The translations under genes and the position numbers were made by a program. From Gari tellinella (lineage: Eukaryota > Mollusca > Bivalvia > Cardiida > Psammobiidae): a stretch of 64,000 bases of DNA. Shown here piece after piece: positions 11,601 to 26,600 of this stretch (position 1 is its first letter; each line of letters starts with the position of its first letter). The stretch covers positions 50,259,623-50,323,622 of the forward strand of contig OV277861.1 of NCBI GenBank assembly GCA_922989275.2, in the 5' to 3' direction. Below the pieces are notes generated by a model. That model was not told where the DNA came from. It was given only the letters and a program-made list of their open reading frames with translations, and made no database searches.

Positions 11601-14600
11601 TCAACAATGGTGATGAAAAAAAATCCAAAAGCAACATCGTTATTTGACGTCAAAATGCAAAGGGGTCGATTTTAAAATTATCAGAGATGTGAACGTGTAC
11701 GCAAGATGTGTTTTATTCATTTTACTGTTTCATTTTAAAGCGACTCACAACCAGATGGTGCATTAAAAATAGTAATTTGTAAATATGTGTCAAACACTTA
11801 TATAAATGGTAAAGAATTAGTTTAGGATAAGAAATTCTGTTTAAAAAAATGTATTTCAATAAAAAAAAATATTGGTCTCTGGTGGGATTCGAACCCGTGG
11901 CCCGGCATTGGCGGACAGAAGGCAAAATAGGGGAAACCGCTTAGACCAATGGACCACGGAACTATCCGTTTATCTCGGATCGATTTAACGTATTTTAATG
12001 TGTATCGATCGAAAGTGCATACAACTTCGTAATTCGGCTCGTGTTTATGTCTGAGTCCGTGTAGAGAAGCAACAACAACAACTATACCGTCTACTAGTCG
12101 GTATAGAAAAACGATGGAAAATATCTAAAAATCTAAGATTCGGTGACGATTCTTGAGACTTTTTTTGGACTGATCATATTTTTTTAATGTCAGAAGCCAA
12201 ATAATGCCACAAATTTGCTTTTATTTGAGTATTTTATTTTATTTTGACAAGTACACCATCCGGTTGCGAGTCCCTTTAAGTGATCGACTTTTTTTGCATA
12301 AAGACAGTTTAGTCATAAGTTAAGATCTGCCCTGTATACGGTCTACTGGTACGGATAGGACGTAAGAGTGTGGTCGTCTCTATGTGACGTCAACGATCTC
12401 CGAGTCCGACGATCCCAGACATAACCCGTAGCTCTCAGTCTGTAACGAGTAGTTAGGATATGAATTGTCTATCTTATGCGTCCAAAATGACGCGCAGCAT
12501 CAGTTACTGACGCAACCAAAGTAAGCATGCCAAATGGCCTGATATCTGTGATTTTTAGCTCACCTGAGCTAGCTCAGGGTGAGCTTTTGCAATCCTTGAA
12601 TGTCCGTCGTCCGTCGTGCGGCGTCAACAATTTCAGTGTTTACACTCTAGAGACCACAATATTAATCCAATCTTTCTCAAACTTTCTCAGATGGTATATT
12701 GCCATAAGAGTTCAAATGAGTTTGATTATAGTTCAAATCGGACAAATAGGTCATGAGTTATCTACCTTTGAATTGCTGAAAATGCCATATTTTACAGTGT
12801 TTACACTCTAGAGGCCACAATATTTATCCAATCTTTCTAAAACTTGCCCAGATTATATATGACCATAAGAGTTCGGATGAGTTCGATTTTGGTTGAAATC
12901 TGACCTAAAGATAAAGAGTTATCTACCTTTGAACTGCTGAAAATCCCATATTTAACAGTGTTTACATTCTAGAGTTCACAATTTTTATCCAACCTATCTC
13001 AAACTTGCTCAGATTGTATATTACCATAAGAGTTCAGATGAGTTTGATTATGGTTGAAATCAGACTAATAGGTGGAGAGTTATCTACCTTTGAATTGCTG
13101 AAAATGCCATATTTAAGGTGGTTCGACAGCGGGCGGGCCGCATTTCGAGTTCCGGAAATGCTGATGACTTTCACCTGATCTTTGCGGCACGTGCTTATAG
13201 TAGAAAATGTAGATAAAGAAAAGTTTGAACTGCTTCAGTGTCTTCTCTGTTAGAGCAGTTGATACGGTGATTGACTTGCAATCCAAATGTTCTAGGTTCG
13301 ATTCCCACTCGCTTCAAAACTTTTTTTTTTAACAAATTCTCCGATTTTAGTGACTAGTCAATCCATAACGCAGTGATCAAAGGACAGGCTATGTTAAGCC
13401 ACGTAATAATAAATAATATCAGATGCAAGTATAGTCATGTGACAGCTAAATTTGTGAGGATTATAGCCTATATGACAGATGGCAGCTTAACAAAGGACAA
13501 AGGTAATGCTAAAAGATAGATACTAAAGCAGCTTTTATGCATTACTTTTGTTATGCATTAAACAGCCACTTGCCTTTAAAGATCTACAGGCTACCGTATT
13601 CAATGGTCCCTTATTAAAGGTTTGACTTAAGGTATTATTTAGAGCTGACGGCATTTTAAAGTTGAACTCAAGGGAGGTTACTCGTTTTGTGTTAACATTT
13701 TGTCAGAATTTCAGGAAAGCATGTATAAAATGCAAATTCCACTGTAGATTTTCATTAAATTTGTGTGACTAGTAGAATTAAGTTATATCTATCTAATAAG
13801 AGTAAAATTAGTGTATGTTAAACAGCTAGATTTTTTGTAATTTGAGATTTTCAGAATTTGACTTTTTTAAAATATTGATATTTCCAGAAAATATGTTATG
13901 AAATACTTTTGTTTGCCCACTATCTTATAGTCTATGTACAGTTTACTTGAATGTACAGAAATTATTGAGTTATATCATTTTATAAAGAAATTATTCCTGT
14001 TTATTAAAAAAGGAGCTTTTCTCGACAAAGGTCCTCTCAGAAAAAATGGCACTGTAACTTTTTTTTATATTAACGATTTTTCACTCTCCATATGGTATAT
14101 TTCAATTTAATCAAGGTTTCAAAGAATTCTGACACAGAATAAGCTGACCCGCGAACCACCTTAAGGGTGTTTACACTCTAGAGGCCACAAATTTATCCAA
14201 TCTTTCTCAAACTTACTCAGATTGTATATTACCATAAGACTTCGGATGAGTTCAATTATGGTTGTAATCGGATCAATAGGTTGAGAGTTATCTACCTTTG
14301 AATTGCTGAAAATGATATACTTAACAGTGTTTACGCTCTAGAGGCCACAATATTTATCCAAGCTCTCTCAAACTTGCTCAGATTGTATATGACCATAAGA
14401 GTGCGAAAAAGGGTGATTATGGTTGAAATTGGACAAATAGATCAAGTGTTATCTACCTTTGAATTGCTGACAATGCCATATTTTACAGCGTTTACACTAT
14501 TACAACTACAGTTTTCAATGGATTTTGATTATACTTGTACATAGCTATACGTTCTCGAAGGAGTGCAACTATTGTTGAAATCTAATCATTGTGGCAATAG

Positions 14601-17600
14601 TTACCTGCCCTTGATGTACTTTGAAATGCTAGAAAAAGGCTTCATTTCAGTATTGTTTAGGCTCTAGTTATCTGCCTTTGATGTACTCTCTTATACTAGA
14701 GTAGGTCGGCAAATTTGACTGGATTTAGAATAAAACGGGTGAAATTCAAAGGTAAAGCTATCAGGCTTCATTACAAATGGTGAGCGATATCAGGGCCTTC
14801 AGGCCCTCTTGTCATAAAACTGTGGCATCTCATTTTTGAAACGCAGGTGTTTACAAGTTTGTTTTTTCGGTGTTTGGCTAAAGTCTGTGTGTGCCGTGCT
14901 GCATTAAATAAACTTTCAAAAAACCTGACTAGGTCAACTCGCCGTCAGTGTTAAATACTGGAAGTGGAAAGCGTGCTACGTTGTGCACAGTACAAATTAG
15001 CGAGAGTGTGGCTCTTTATGGTCTTTATCGATAACTCAATTGTGAAATGTGCGTATATTTTATGACACGTATAGTACCTCATTTAAACATCGCTTAAACC
15101 GGCTCTAAAGTATGTAAAGTTTCTATTTTTGTTAAGTTAAGTAAATTAAATGAAAACAAGATTTGTTTGCAAAACGCTATGCCCCCTTATGTGACAGGTC
15201 TCTTAAAAACCGTGACCTTTGTCTGACATTACTCAACTTGTACTCAAGCTCAAAAGCCTTCTCAGTTGAGTACACATGCAGGTACATGTAATCAACAAAT
15301 TACAGAATAAAAATAATAGATCTATCTTAAAATATTCTCATCATTCATGAAAGAATTAAATGCAATTCAACTGCCTTTTAAAGATGGAATTTGACACTGG
15401 CTACATTTCAAATTCTTTACCCCTGTGAATCGAGCAGTAGATCCATCTCGGTGCAAAATGTACCTTAAATTGAATTCTGCTTAATCATTTGATGTATACC
15501 CCTCTGTAACCAGGACTAAACAATACTTATTGATGGAACAAAAATAGCTGACAACTTACAGCACAGTGAAACAATTAAAAGCAGAAAACATATTTAAATG
15601 CTCTCTGCTTTACTTTCATCTTTCTTTAAGTGACCACCTGCCTTATACAGTAAATGATTACTGTAGCCTCAGTTGTGGCTACAGAGTGGTTTACTGAATT
15701 GCAAAACCTCATCCTTGGCAACTCTCAAGACCTTCACTCTTTGATTTATATTGGTTGTTTATTGTGAAAACTTACACATATTTTTTAACTACATGTATTT
15801 CAACAGGGGAAATGGTAACATGGTATGGATGGATCCCATGGATGAGTCAGATTGTATGGCACCACAGCACTAAATGGGTCATTTAGCAGTAAGCACCGAT
15901 GGATGATGAGGGATGAAGAGATGAAGATGATTTCAGGACAGCTGATTTCATCTAATCTCATTGATTGTGATGAAGGGCATGGTAACATCACATTAACATG
16001 GTACCAGACCTTTCAAGGGGAATTCAACAGCCATACAATAAGGTAAATTATTGCTTCTTTCTTTAAAAAACTACATAAATTTAGAAAAAGTTAAAACTTA
16101 TACACCAGTCAGCTGAGGTTAGCCTTTGTTAGCTGCTAGCTCAGGGTGAGCTTTTGCAATCCTTGAATGTCCGGCGTCCATCATCCATCGTGTGTCGTCC
16201 GTCATCCGTCGTCAACTATTTTAGTGTTTACACTCGAGAGGCCACAATATTTATCCAATCTTTCTCAAACTTGCTCAGATGGTATATTGCCATAAGAGTT
16301 CGGATGAGTTTGGTTATGGTTGGAATCGGACTAATAGATCATGAGTTATCTACCTTTGAACTGCTGAAAATGCCATATTTAACAGTGTTTACACTCTAGA
16401 GGCCACAGTTTTTATCAAATCTATCGTAAACTTGCCCAGATTGTATATGACCATAAGAGTTTGGATGAGTTCGATTTTTGGTGAAATCGGACAAATAGAC
16501 CAAGAGTTAACTACCTTTGAATTGCTGAAAATGCAATATTTAACAGTGTTTACACTCTAGAGGCCACAGTATTTATCCAATCTTTCTAAAACTTGCCCAT
16601 ATTGTATATGACCATAAGAGTCCAGATGAGTGCGATTTTGGTTGAAATCCGATGAATAGATCAAGAGTTATCTACCTTTGAATTGCTGAAAATGCCATAT
16701 TTAACAGTGTTTACATTCTAGAGTTCAAAAATTTTATCCAATCTATCTCAAATTTTCTCAGATTGTAGATGATTATAAGAGTTCAGATGAGTTTGATTAT
16801 GGTTGAAATCAGACGTATAGGACGAGAGTTATCTACCTTTGAATTGCTGAAAATGCCATATTTAACGATGTTTACACTCTTGATGCCACAAATTTTATCC
16901 AATCTTTCTCAAACGTACTCAGATTGTATATTACCATAAGACATCAGATGAGTTCAATTATTGTTGTAATCGGATCAATAGGTCAATAGTTATCTACCTT
17001 TGAATTGCTGAAAATGATATATTTGTGTTTATGCTCTAGAGGCCACAATATTTATCCAAGCTCTCTCAAACTTGCCCAGATTGTATATGACCATAGAAGT
17101 TCGAAAAAGGGTGATTATGGTTGGAATCAGACAAATAGATCAAGAGATATGTACCTTTGAATTGCTGACAATGCCATATTTTACAGCGTTTACACTCTTG
17201 CAACTAGAGTTTTCAATGGATTTTGATTATACTTGTACACAAAGGATGTAGCTATACGTTCTCGAAGGAGTGCAATTATTGTTGAAATGTAATCATTGTG
17301 GCAATAGTTACCTGCCCTTGATATACTTTGAAATGCTAGAAAAAGGCTTCATTTCAGTATTGTTTAGGCTCTAGTTATATGCCTTTGATGTACTCTACTA
17401 TACTACAGTAGGTCGACAAACTTGATTGGATTTAGAATAAAACGTGTGAAATTCAAAGGTAAAGCTATCAGGCTTCATTACAAATGGTGAGCGATATCAG
17501 GGCCTTCATGCGCTCTTGTTGAAATTGCAACATGGTGAAAAAACATGCTAATCATCTGGAACAGTTTTGATACAGATAAGGCACCACTTATGCGGGGCCT

Positions 17601-20600
17601 GATCTCGATCTACTCTGTTTGACACTCAGATTCTTATTCTGTTAGGTAAAATAGATTTTTAATTTATCATACAATACTGAGCATGTAGCTATTTTGTGTA
17701 GACTATGTGTAATAGATAATACATGTTAAGGGCTGTACCTTCAAGTACTTGAACCAGATACAAACTACCTTGGCAAACAGTGTAGACCCACATGCAAAAT
17801 ATGAAGTATCTATCAAATGTAGTTGCAAAGTCGTGGCCTGTGTCAAGTTCATCCTATTTGACCTTTAGTTGACATCTACATGGCCTTGACATTTGTCTGT
17901 TTAACCAAAGTTGTACTGTTCTCATGAGATTCTTAAGTGCACATGCCAAAATGAAGTCTCTATCACATGTAGTCACAAAGTTAAGGACTTATGGCCAATG
18001 TTACATTTTGCGTATTTGGCCTTTAAAAGCTGAGTCTCCTTAAAATGCAAAATAGTTTTGTATGTTATGTTATAATTTAGAGAGCCTACAAAGTACAGTA
18101 TATAGTAGTCTGGTAGCAGATACGGATATTTTAGCTTAACCTTGCTTGGAGTTGTATAGAAAATGTTTTTGTGGTTTTTGGTAGAATAGACCCTCAGCAT
18201 CAAGGATCCGATGTATGACCGCCGGTCATCCTTGAGCGTTTCCAGATATTCAAGATGGCGTCCAAGATGGCCGCCAGCATGTATCTGGCTAACTGTTAGG
18301 TTTGATTCAATAAGCTATAACACAATTTTCAGCCAATTATAGTTCAATTTCATCTTTGATGACATTATCAAAGTTCTAAATAGAAATAAAAATAATCTAT
18401 AAGTCAACATGGCGTCCAAAATGGCCGACAATGACCATTTTTATGTGAAATAAAATGAAAATGACGCTTTACAAGGCTACAATTTGCTCCAGTTTTTTCC
18501 CGTCGTGATAATATGATTGTTCATAATTAATAAATAAAGCGTGAAAAGATCAAGTTGGCAATTAACTCATTCATAAATGAATTATCAGAGACTGTCACCA
18601 GAATACAGTATGCATAAAAAACATACAGCTTAAGTTTACATTGAGTTAGTCCATGCATAACGATGTAAAATGACTAGCTGTTGGGTTTGATTTAAATTTT
18701 TCAGCAGATTATGGTTCATTTTCATAACGTTTGACATTATTTAAGTTCAAAATGGAAGTAATAATAATAATGCTTTATTCAAAATGGCGTCCAAAATGGC
18801 CGACAAAGTATCAAGGTGACGTCCAAGATGGTTGCGGGAATAAAAATGAAACTGCTGTCAGTTTTGATTAGGTAATTGTAAACTGTAAACAAGATTAAAA
18901 GTAGTTCAATACTTCTTCGATGTTTAAAAAAACAAACAGAGAAAAGTATACTGTTACTTTCAAAATGGCGTCAAAAATGGCCGACAAAATATGCAAAACA
19001 GATGCTTGTCTCTTCAATATTATATAATAAGCAAAAAAACCCAGAAAGTACCCACTTTTGTATTCTCATATATAAACTTATCATTGTGGCTAAATAACTG
19101 GCACATTGTATTGAAAATGAAAAGGTCGATAACTCTTTCCGGAAAACGGCATTTTTTATTATAAACGTTCTCCATAGAGGAGATACAATGGTGCTCATAT
19201 TCAGCAGCTAGAACATTTGCTTAAAGAAAATAAAATCACATTAGACTTTCATTCATCGCATAGGGGAAGGGCCGTAACTAATGTTTTTGGAACTTGTGGC
19301 CCAACCCCATTTCCATGTTGAAAGTTTGGAAATAAAATATGTTTAAACTGATTCATCGCAATATTCACGGCGTTATCAAGACTAGAAAGTCTTCAAATAT
19401 CAAATTACCTCCCTTTGATTTGAAATAAGAATATACCTTGTGTGTTTCATTTTCTTTATATGTGTCGTTTAATATAAATGTTTTACTGGAATACATTGGT
19501 GAACGTATGAACCCTAAAAATCTCAAACAAAACTTGAGTTGATGAAGTACTTCAAAAGATATGGAGCCTGAATTTTTACTTAGTGTAAAATAAATGTAAA
19601 AAGTGAGTATATAATCTATCCACCAAGCATACCAATCTTTTTAGCCTCTTTTTAAGACAAATGAGTGTTTTTAAGAATTAATTAGAATTATGAAATAACT
19701 GTTTTTTGAAAGATTAGTCTTATGTTGATCTATATTAATCATCGCCTTCTGCAGAAAAAATCAAAATTTGAGGTTAATTCAAGTTTGAGTCAGCATTGAT
19801 GTTTGTGTTTTGAACATGAATTATATGATTCGTTTTCTAAATGGCAATCAGAATGGCTGCCAAAGTCAGCGTTTTTGTTTTGTTTGTTTTTCAAGAAGTA
19901 ATATTATGTGAGATGTAATATACATTGGATACTATTCCTGTTTCTGCATGTATTGTGAATTTGAAAATGAGTATGTCGCACACAGCAACCTATGTAAAGG
20001 AGTTAATAAACATATATTGGTGTCGATATACAGTACGTTTATAAATTAGCACATGCATATTGTACTATTATATAAATGAATATTCTTATTAGTAGGGAAT
20101 AAAATTGCACACTGTTAATGATAATTAGAAACAAAAGGTAATGTCAGGTTTCTAACATAGCTTGCAATTAAGTTAGTTGTACTTGACATGATCCTGCGTT
20201 TATTTCTCAACTGCTGTGAATGTCCTAGCAACTCGGGTAGCCTGAATGTGGCTAGAATGTCCTCAAACCTGATTTATATGCTCCTCTGACACGCAGGACC
20301 TGGTCATCTCTTCCATAGTCTAACCATGGCGATTGTGATCTTTTACTAAGTCTAAAGCGCAGAATGGTCCTCCTCGTTATTGAGTTGATGCATGAAGTGG
20401 CACACTCCGCCTGTCCATAACATCCCAAACGTTTAGTTCTCATTACTTGTATCTGTGGGACCTCCTCGTCCTGTTTAACGCCACAGATCCAACTGATCAC
20501 AGGCTCAATTTCTGCAAACTGTCTGCAAGTCTCCGGCAGACGACATTAATGTATAGCCGCCATATTAAATGAAAAAAATAACAAACAGGTGTTGAACACT

Positions 20601-23600
20601 ATTCTACGAGTCTCAAGGATATAATTGTGCTAGGCCTTTCTTTGAAATTTCCTGTCCTGTGATTATGACAAGCTCGAATCCTCTTCTAGCAAACACCATG
20701 TTACAGAAGCTATTCTAGACACCAATTGTAGCCCCATCGACACCTACCTGAGTAACTGGTCTTCCATCAAAAGGACAAGTTTAGTCCTGACGGCATGGGC
20801 ATACAAAGTCTACACTGCTTGTAATTTTACAATTAATGTCACATAACTACTGCAATTGAATTTTCTCCAATCTGACAGTCAGCACAGGAACATTCCCTAC
20901 AGTCTCGAAGAAGACCAAGCCAATGACCACTCTGAGATCATGAGCCAAGTATTCTTCATGTTAACTTTCAGTCAACTCAGTTTGATAACATCCTTCCATC
21001 CAGCTTTTTGGGTTACCCTGTCAGTGAATTTGTGATCACAGAAAATTGTGTACAGAAGCGCCAACGGAACACCTTTGCTAGACTCTTATGACAAAGCCTC
21101 ATACACTAGTAAAACAGAACATCAAGCACTGGTACAGCAGAGGGTTGAGATCAAATACCTAATGCAAACCATACACAAAAACTTCTCGTAGTACTGCCCG
21201 CTTCATGTAAGCGGTTTTCAACCTCTGTTTGACATGCAAATCGCATTCCTCAAACCAAAAGCTCATTCTTGGTATTGAATCTAAAGGCTTTCTCCAGATC
21301 AACAAAGGCCACATGCAGAGGTTTGATTTCGACCTTTTACTTGTGCTATAGATGGACCGGTACACGGTGACGAACGAATCAATAGTACCTATACCCGTAA
21401 CAACGCGAAACTACATGCATCAATGTTGATAATCTCACGCACAGAGGTATCTTTTTAATCGGTTCATCAACTTTATTGTCTGGTCCTTGAGCTTTACCAC
21501 ATGATAAGTTTCGCTCATGCGAGCTTGTTATTCACATTTTTATTGTTTGAGGATGTAATTTGCCTCCCTAGCTGTCCTCAGATATCACACAATTACTGAA
21601 AATCGCATCAGTCAGTCGTCTTCAAATCTCAAACCCCTTGTACTCCGAAGCTGCTTTAATCATCTCGGCTATCACTCCTGATAGGCCAGCGGCCTTGCAG
21701 TATATCATCATGTCAAGAGTTATGCACTTCTTATACAAGATGACCACTTTTGTAGTGACTGAGTTTGACAGTAACTGTACCAAAGTTCTGTTTACTTTGG
21801 TAATTCAGGAGTAAAGATATGCAATTTTTATATTTGAAATTATATGTGATGTCATTTTTTCTTATTCTAATCTATGGTTAAGCCAAAAGACTGTTCAGTC
21901 AAGTGTCTGTGTAGCCATGTACTCATTCAGCAATATTTCAAATATATGATGATTCTTTGCAGCAGCAGTACTAGCTTAGAAACTCACAGAATACATGTTA
22001 AAAGGCTTGATGAAAAGGAATACTGAACATAGTTTTATACTGAAAGATAATGTACACAGTTATCTGGTTCAAATAGGTGCCACCTCAGGAGGCTTGCATC
22101 CCAAGAAGAATTATTGGTATCCATTCTATCAATTTATTTCCCTGTTCCTAAGAAGCTCACATGTAACTGAACTATTTAACAGGAAAGGTGACATGTGGTG
22201 ACAAATATCACAGTAATGCAAACACAAAACTTTATTTTTGTACGATAATTTCAGCATTCTTTGCTTAAAAAACAGTGACATTTATATATTAAAGGTACTT
22301 AATGGGGTTCTATGAACTAATTGATAATATTTGAGTTTTGACTTGACTAATTACTTTTCTGTTAATCTGAAATATTTATTGCATTTTACATCGTTATGCA
22401 TGAACTATCTCAATGTACATTTAAGCTGTATGGTTTTTATGTATACTCTATTCTGGTGACAGTCTCTTATAATTCATTTATGAATGAATTTATCGCCAAC
22501 TTGATCTTGTCATGCTTTATTATTAATTATGAACAATTATATTATCACGAAGGGAAAAAACTGGAGCAAATCGTAGCCTTGTAAAGTAACGCACATACTT
22601 TGCAATTTTTTTTACATAAAAAGTACTTTGTCGGCCATTTTGGACGCCATTTTGAATTATAGATTATTTTTATTTCTATTTTGAACTTTAATTATGTCAC
22701 AAAAGATAAAATTGAGCAATAGTTTGCTGAAAAATCTGTTAAAGCTTATTGAATCAAACCTAACAGTTAGCCAGATATATGCCGGCGGCCATCTTGGACG
22801 CCATCTTGAATATCTTAAAATGCTCAAGGATGACCGGCGGTCATACATCGGATCCTTGATGCTGAGGGTGTATTCTACCAAAAACCACAAAAACATTTTC
22901 TATACAACTCCAAGCAAGGTTAAACGTGTCCGCGGCCGGACTATAGTAAATAATTGAAAGAAAACATTTAAAAGACAAGTTAAAGGCAATGACTATGTGT
23001 TTGGGTCTTTAGATTGAAAAATAATAGACAGTAATGTGTACAGTCCTGACACTAACAGTATAATTATTTTCATTTCAGTCCATGAAATCCGATATATAAT
23101 TACGAGTCAGGGCTCCACATAAGTTGGAGTAATGAGACCAAATGCAGCTTTTCTTCACGTCAGCACCAACGCCTATGGTGTTACCATTCATTAGAATTGT
23201 CTTGAAAACAGGATTCTAATAAGTAGTCACACCACTGGGTTAAATGTAGACATAAAGAATTTTACTTTTCAGTTATCTGAAACCCTGTATGAGTAGAACT
23301 ACGTCAACATTAATTTATAATCATTCTATTTTAGAACTTTAACTCCATTGATTGAATACATATACCAGACATGCTGAAAAATTCATGGGAAAGTACAAAT
23401 AAGCCACAACCATGCCTTATTGATCACATGTTTCCATAACGCCAAATAAAACTTAACATTGCCTCCAAAATTCAGCTTACGCTTTATAAAGAATAGTTGA
23501 AGAATCTTCAACATAATCTCCTGCTTTTGCACAAGTAACTTTGCTAAAGCAGGAACTTGTGAGAGACTACTAGTGTCATTTTGTGGAATAAAATCTGCTA

Positions 23601-26600
23601 TTTGGTCAATATGTTAAGTGGTACAAAAATTATAAAAGAAAAAAACAACACAAAAGTCCTGAGATGTTTCAGGCCTGTAGAAAGCCTTATGCATATGATA
23701 ACAATCAATTATGTTTGTACTATCTATTGCAGAATCATCATAGCCTGTGTGGTGTTTCATAACCAGTGCAATTTTTGGAATGTTTCCCTGCCTGAAGTGG
23801 TAAACAATGTAGGACGAGCAGTAAACATGACATCCAGCAGTTTCCTATCCAAGATGGACTTTCATAAACAGAGTCAGAGACTATGATGCAAATTAAAACT
23901 GACTTTTTTCAAGGGCGAACAACATAATTATGTGCTGAATTTGAGAAATAAATATATGAACTGATTAGAGCGATGGATATGTTCAATTGGATGGAAATTC
24001 CATGTCAGCACCAAATCCTATGGTGTGGTTAAACTTATTTCGTCTTCTTTCGTATTTATTTGTTGCCACAATAGTGTTACTTCACAGTAACTTGTGCTGT
24101 GTGGAGGCCGTAAAACGTCGCCCCGTACATTTAATCAATATTGTTATCATTCCTCCTGCAGGAGCGTGCACTTGTTGTACAACTCGTCTCTTTAGCTTTA
24201 TGTTTGTCTTGCGTGTTGTTTTCTATTTAGTGTGTAGATGAAGGAATGGTATTGCGTGTGTGTGTGTGTGTGCTTGTTATGGTATGGCTGTGTGTGTGTT
24301 CTGCCATAGAGATGGGTGTATTGTTTGTGTTGCGTTTCCTGCTTGAGTCTTCTTTCGTATTTATCTTTAGAATTGTCTCTTTGAACCAATTCTAATGAAC
24401 AGTCGCACCATATGGTTTAATGCAGACATAAAGATTTAAGTTCTTGAAGTACTTCCCTTATGCGGAGCCCTGAATCCATGTTATTTATTTGAAAGAAAAT
24501 TATGCTGTGATTTTTAACTAATGATTTTAATATAGTTTCTCAAAAAGCTGTTAAATTGAAACGTAAGGTTTACAACTTTATAGTGTTCACTGTTGTTGGT
24601 ATTTTTAACTGCTGTGTATTATCAGAACTGATGAAATAGGAAAAAAAGCAAATTAAATATAAATTACATATTTTTTCTGTTGTGTTTATAGATAATTCAT
24701 AATATCTTGATACAGTATAAGTGCGAGTAAATAAAATCAGAATTGAAAGCCCGAGATAACCTTAATTTTAACAAGATCATGTTTTATACGCCCACCTCTA
24801 AAGGTGGTTGTATATTGGTGCGGCCCTGTCTGTTCGTTTGTTCGTCCGTCAACATTTTGTTTGTCCGGAGATTTCTGGGAAAACTTTTGGAGGGATATTA
24901 ATGAAACTTCACATAAATATTATATGCATCAAGATCTAAAGCTGAGTCGAATTTTAGGTTCATTTGAATTTTTGTTACAGAATTATCTGCCCTTGATGTA
25001 CTCAAATATGCTATAAAAAGCTTGTCCGGAGGTTTCTGGGGAAACGATTGGAGGGATATTAATGAAACTTCACACATGTGTTATGTGCATCAATATCAAA
25101 AGCTGAGTCAAGTTTGAGGTTCATTCAACTTTTCTTACAGAGTAATTTGCCCTTGATGTACTCAAATATGCTATAAAGAGCTTGTCCAGAGTTTTCTTGG
25201 AAAACTATTTCAAGGATATTAATGAAGAGAGATTTTATGCATCAAGATCTGAAGCTGAGTAAAGTTTGAGATTTATTTGATATTTTATTACAGAGTTGTC
25301 TGTCCATGGTGTACTCAAATATGTTATAAAAGGCTTATTTGACAGTGTTAACACACTTAGCAACTACAGTTTTGAATGGATTTTGATTATGTTTGCCCAT
25401 AGTATAATTATAGAAGTATAAGTTCATGAAAGGGTTAATTATTATTGAAATCGGATCATTGTGCCAAGAGTTATCTGCCCTTGGTGTATTCAGATATGCT
25501 AGAAAATGCTCTATTTCAGTATTGTTTATGCTCTCAGAGCTCTAAGTGTCTACAAATTAAAATGAAATTTTATAAAACTATATATTTCTTTGCCAGTGGG
25601 AGTATAATGTACCGTTTGCGGTGCTCTCGTTCTTTTTGTATGCGACATTTCACTCTCTGATGCTTATTTTGAATCTCGATGCCAACAATAGTTTCATTTA
25701 CAGTAAAGCACATCTATTACAACCACTACATGAGGCCCAATTGTTGGTTTACAGGACAACTTGTCAAGTGGCTGCATTATGCAAGATTATTTAGATAAAA
25801 GTAAAGCAGAAAGCTCCTTAGGTGCTTTCTGATTACTTTCGCATTGCTTTACCCCTTTCCTCCATAGCCAAAAGTGCAAATCTCCTATATCCAACAGTGA
25901 GTGAACTACATTATGTCAAAACACTGACTGCTTAAAGTAAGATGAAAGTAACTTTTTGCAGGGAGCTCCTGCCAGAGCTTTTTGCTTAAACTTTTATCTT
26001 GCTTTGAACTACCTCATGTGCACCACTGACATCTCATTACAATAAATTAAATTACTTATACTGCAACATAATGCAAGTTTTGCCCACACAGCATAAATCT
26101 ATTTCGATTTCATTTTTATGCCCCGCACGACTTAGTCGGGGGCAAATCGTTTTTGATCTGTCTGTTTGTCTGTACACAACTTTTACCTTGGCCGTAACTT
26201 TAGAACAACAGTGAATAGAGACTTTATATCTGGCGTGTGTACTGACCTCAAGAAGCTCTTGAGGTCAGTACAACTTGGGTCATGTCTGGCAAAGGTCAAG
26301 GTCATTTAGAGGTAAAATCGGGTGAAATGGGAGATAACCCATCCTATATTATTTCAAGTGAATAGGAAGGGAGATAACTCATCATAGCTGGCCATAACTC
26401 TTTGATAATGTGATCATTTCTTAATTTAGAAATAAGTCCTCAATATGCCATTTGACTATAAAATGAAGTTGAAAATTGATTTTCAGTTCTGATTTTTTTT
26501 CTACCATCAATATTTTTCGGCTCTAAATGACCATTGGTGTCGATGGGCCATAAAACACTAATCAATCGATCAAAATCAATATAACATATGATCTTGTTCA

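Larger units (their letters stand above)
12555..14815. mobile_element. 'tagctcacctgag...gtgagcgatatcagg' element with ~160-bp internal tandem repeats
   Basis: It begins 'ttagctcacctgagctagct', with 'gtccgtcgtccgtcg' short repeats, and ends 'ggtgagcgatatcagggcct'. The interior is a tandem array of a ~160-bp unit marked by 'gtgtttacactctagaggcc', 'caatctttctcaaacttgct', 'atgaccataagagttcggat' and 'agttatctacctttgaattg'. A second full copy is at 16,120-17,520. A TTAA element (13,113-14,164) has been inserted into one of the units. Confidence 0.75.

Noticed and set aside
11884..11957. A functional tRNA gene on the minus strand
   Set aside because: The B box is perfect, but I cannot pair a 7-bp acceptor stem or a normal anticodon arm, and the sequence sits inside a repeated TIR element.
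15808..16046. A possible extra exon with acceptor-like and donor-like flanks and a 64-codon frame
   Set aside because: No frame stays open from the acceptor to the donor, it is not GH27-like, and exon 1 joins exon 2 directly in the phase seen in human GLA.
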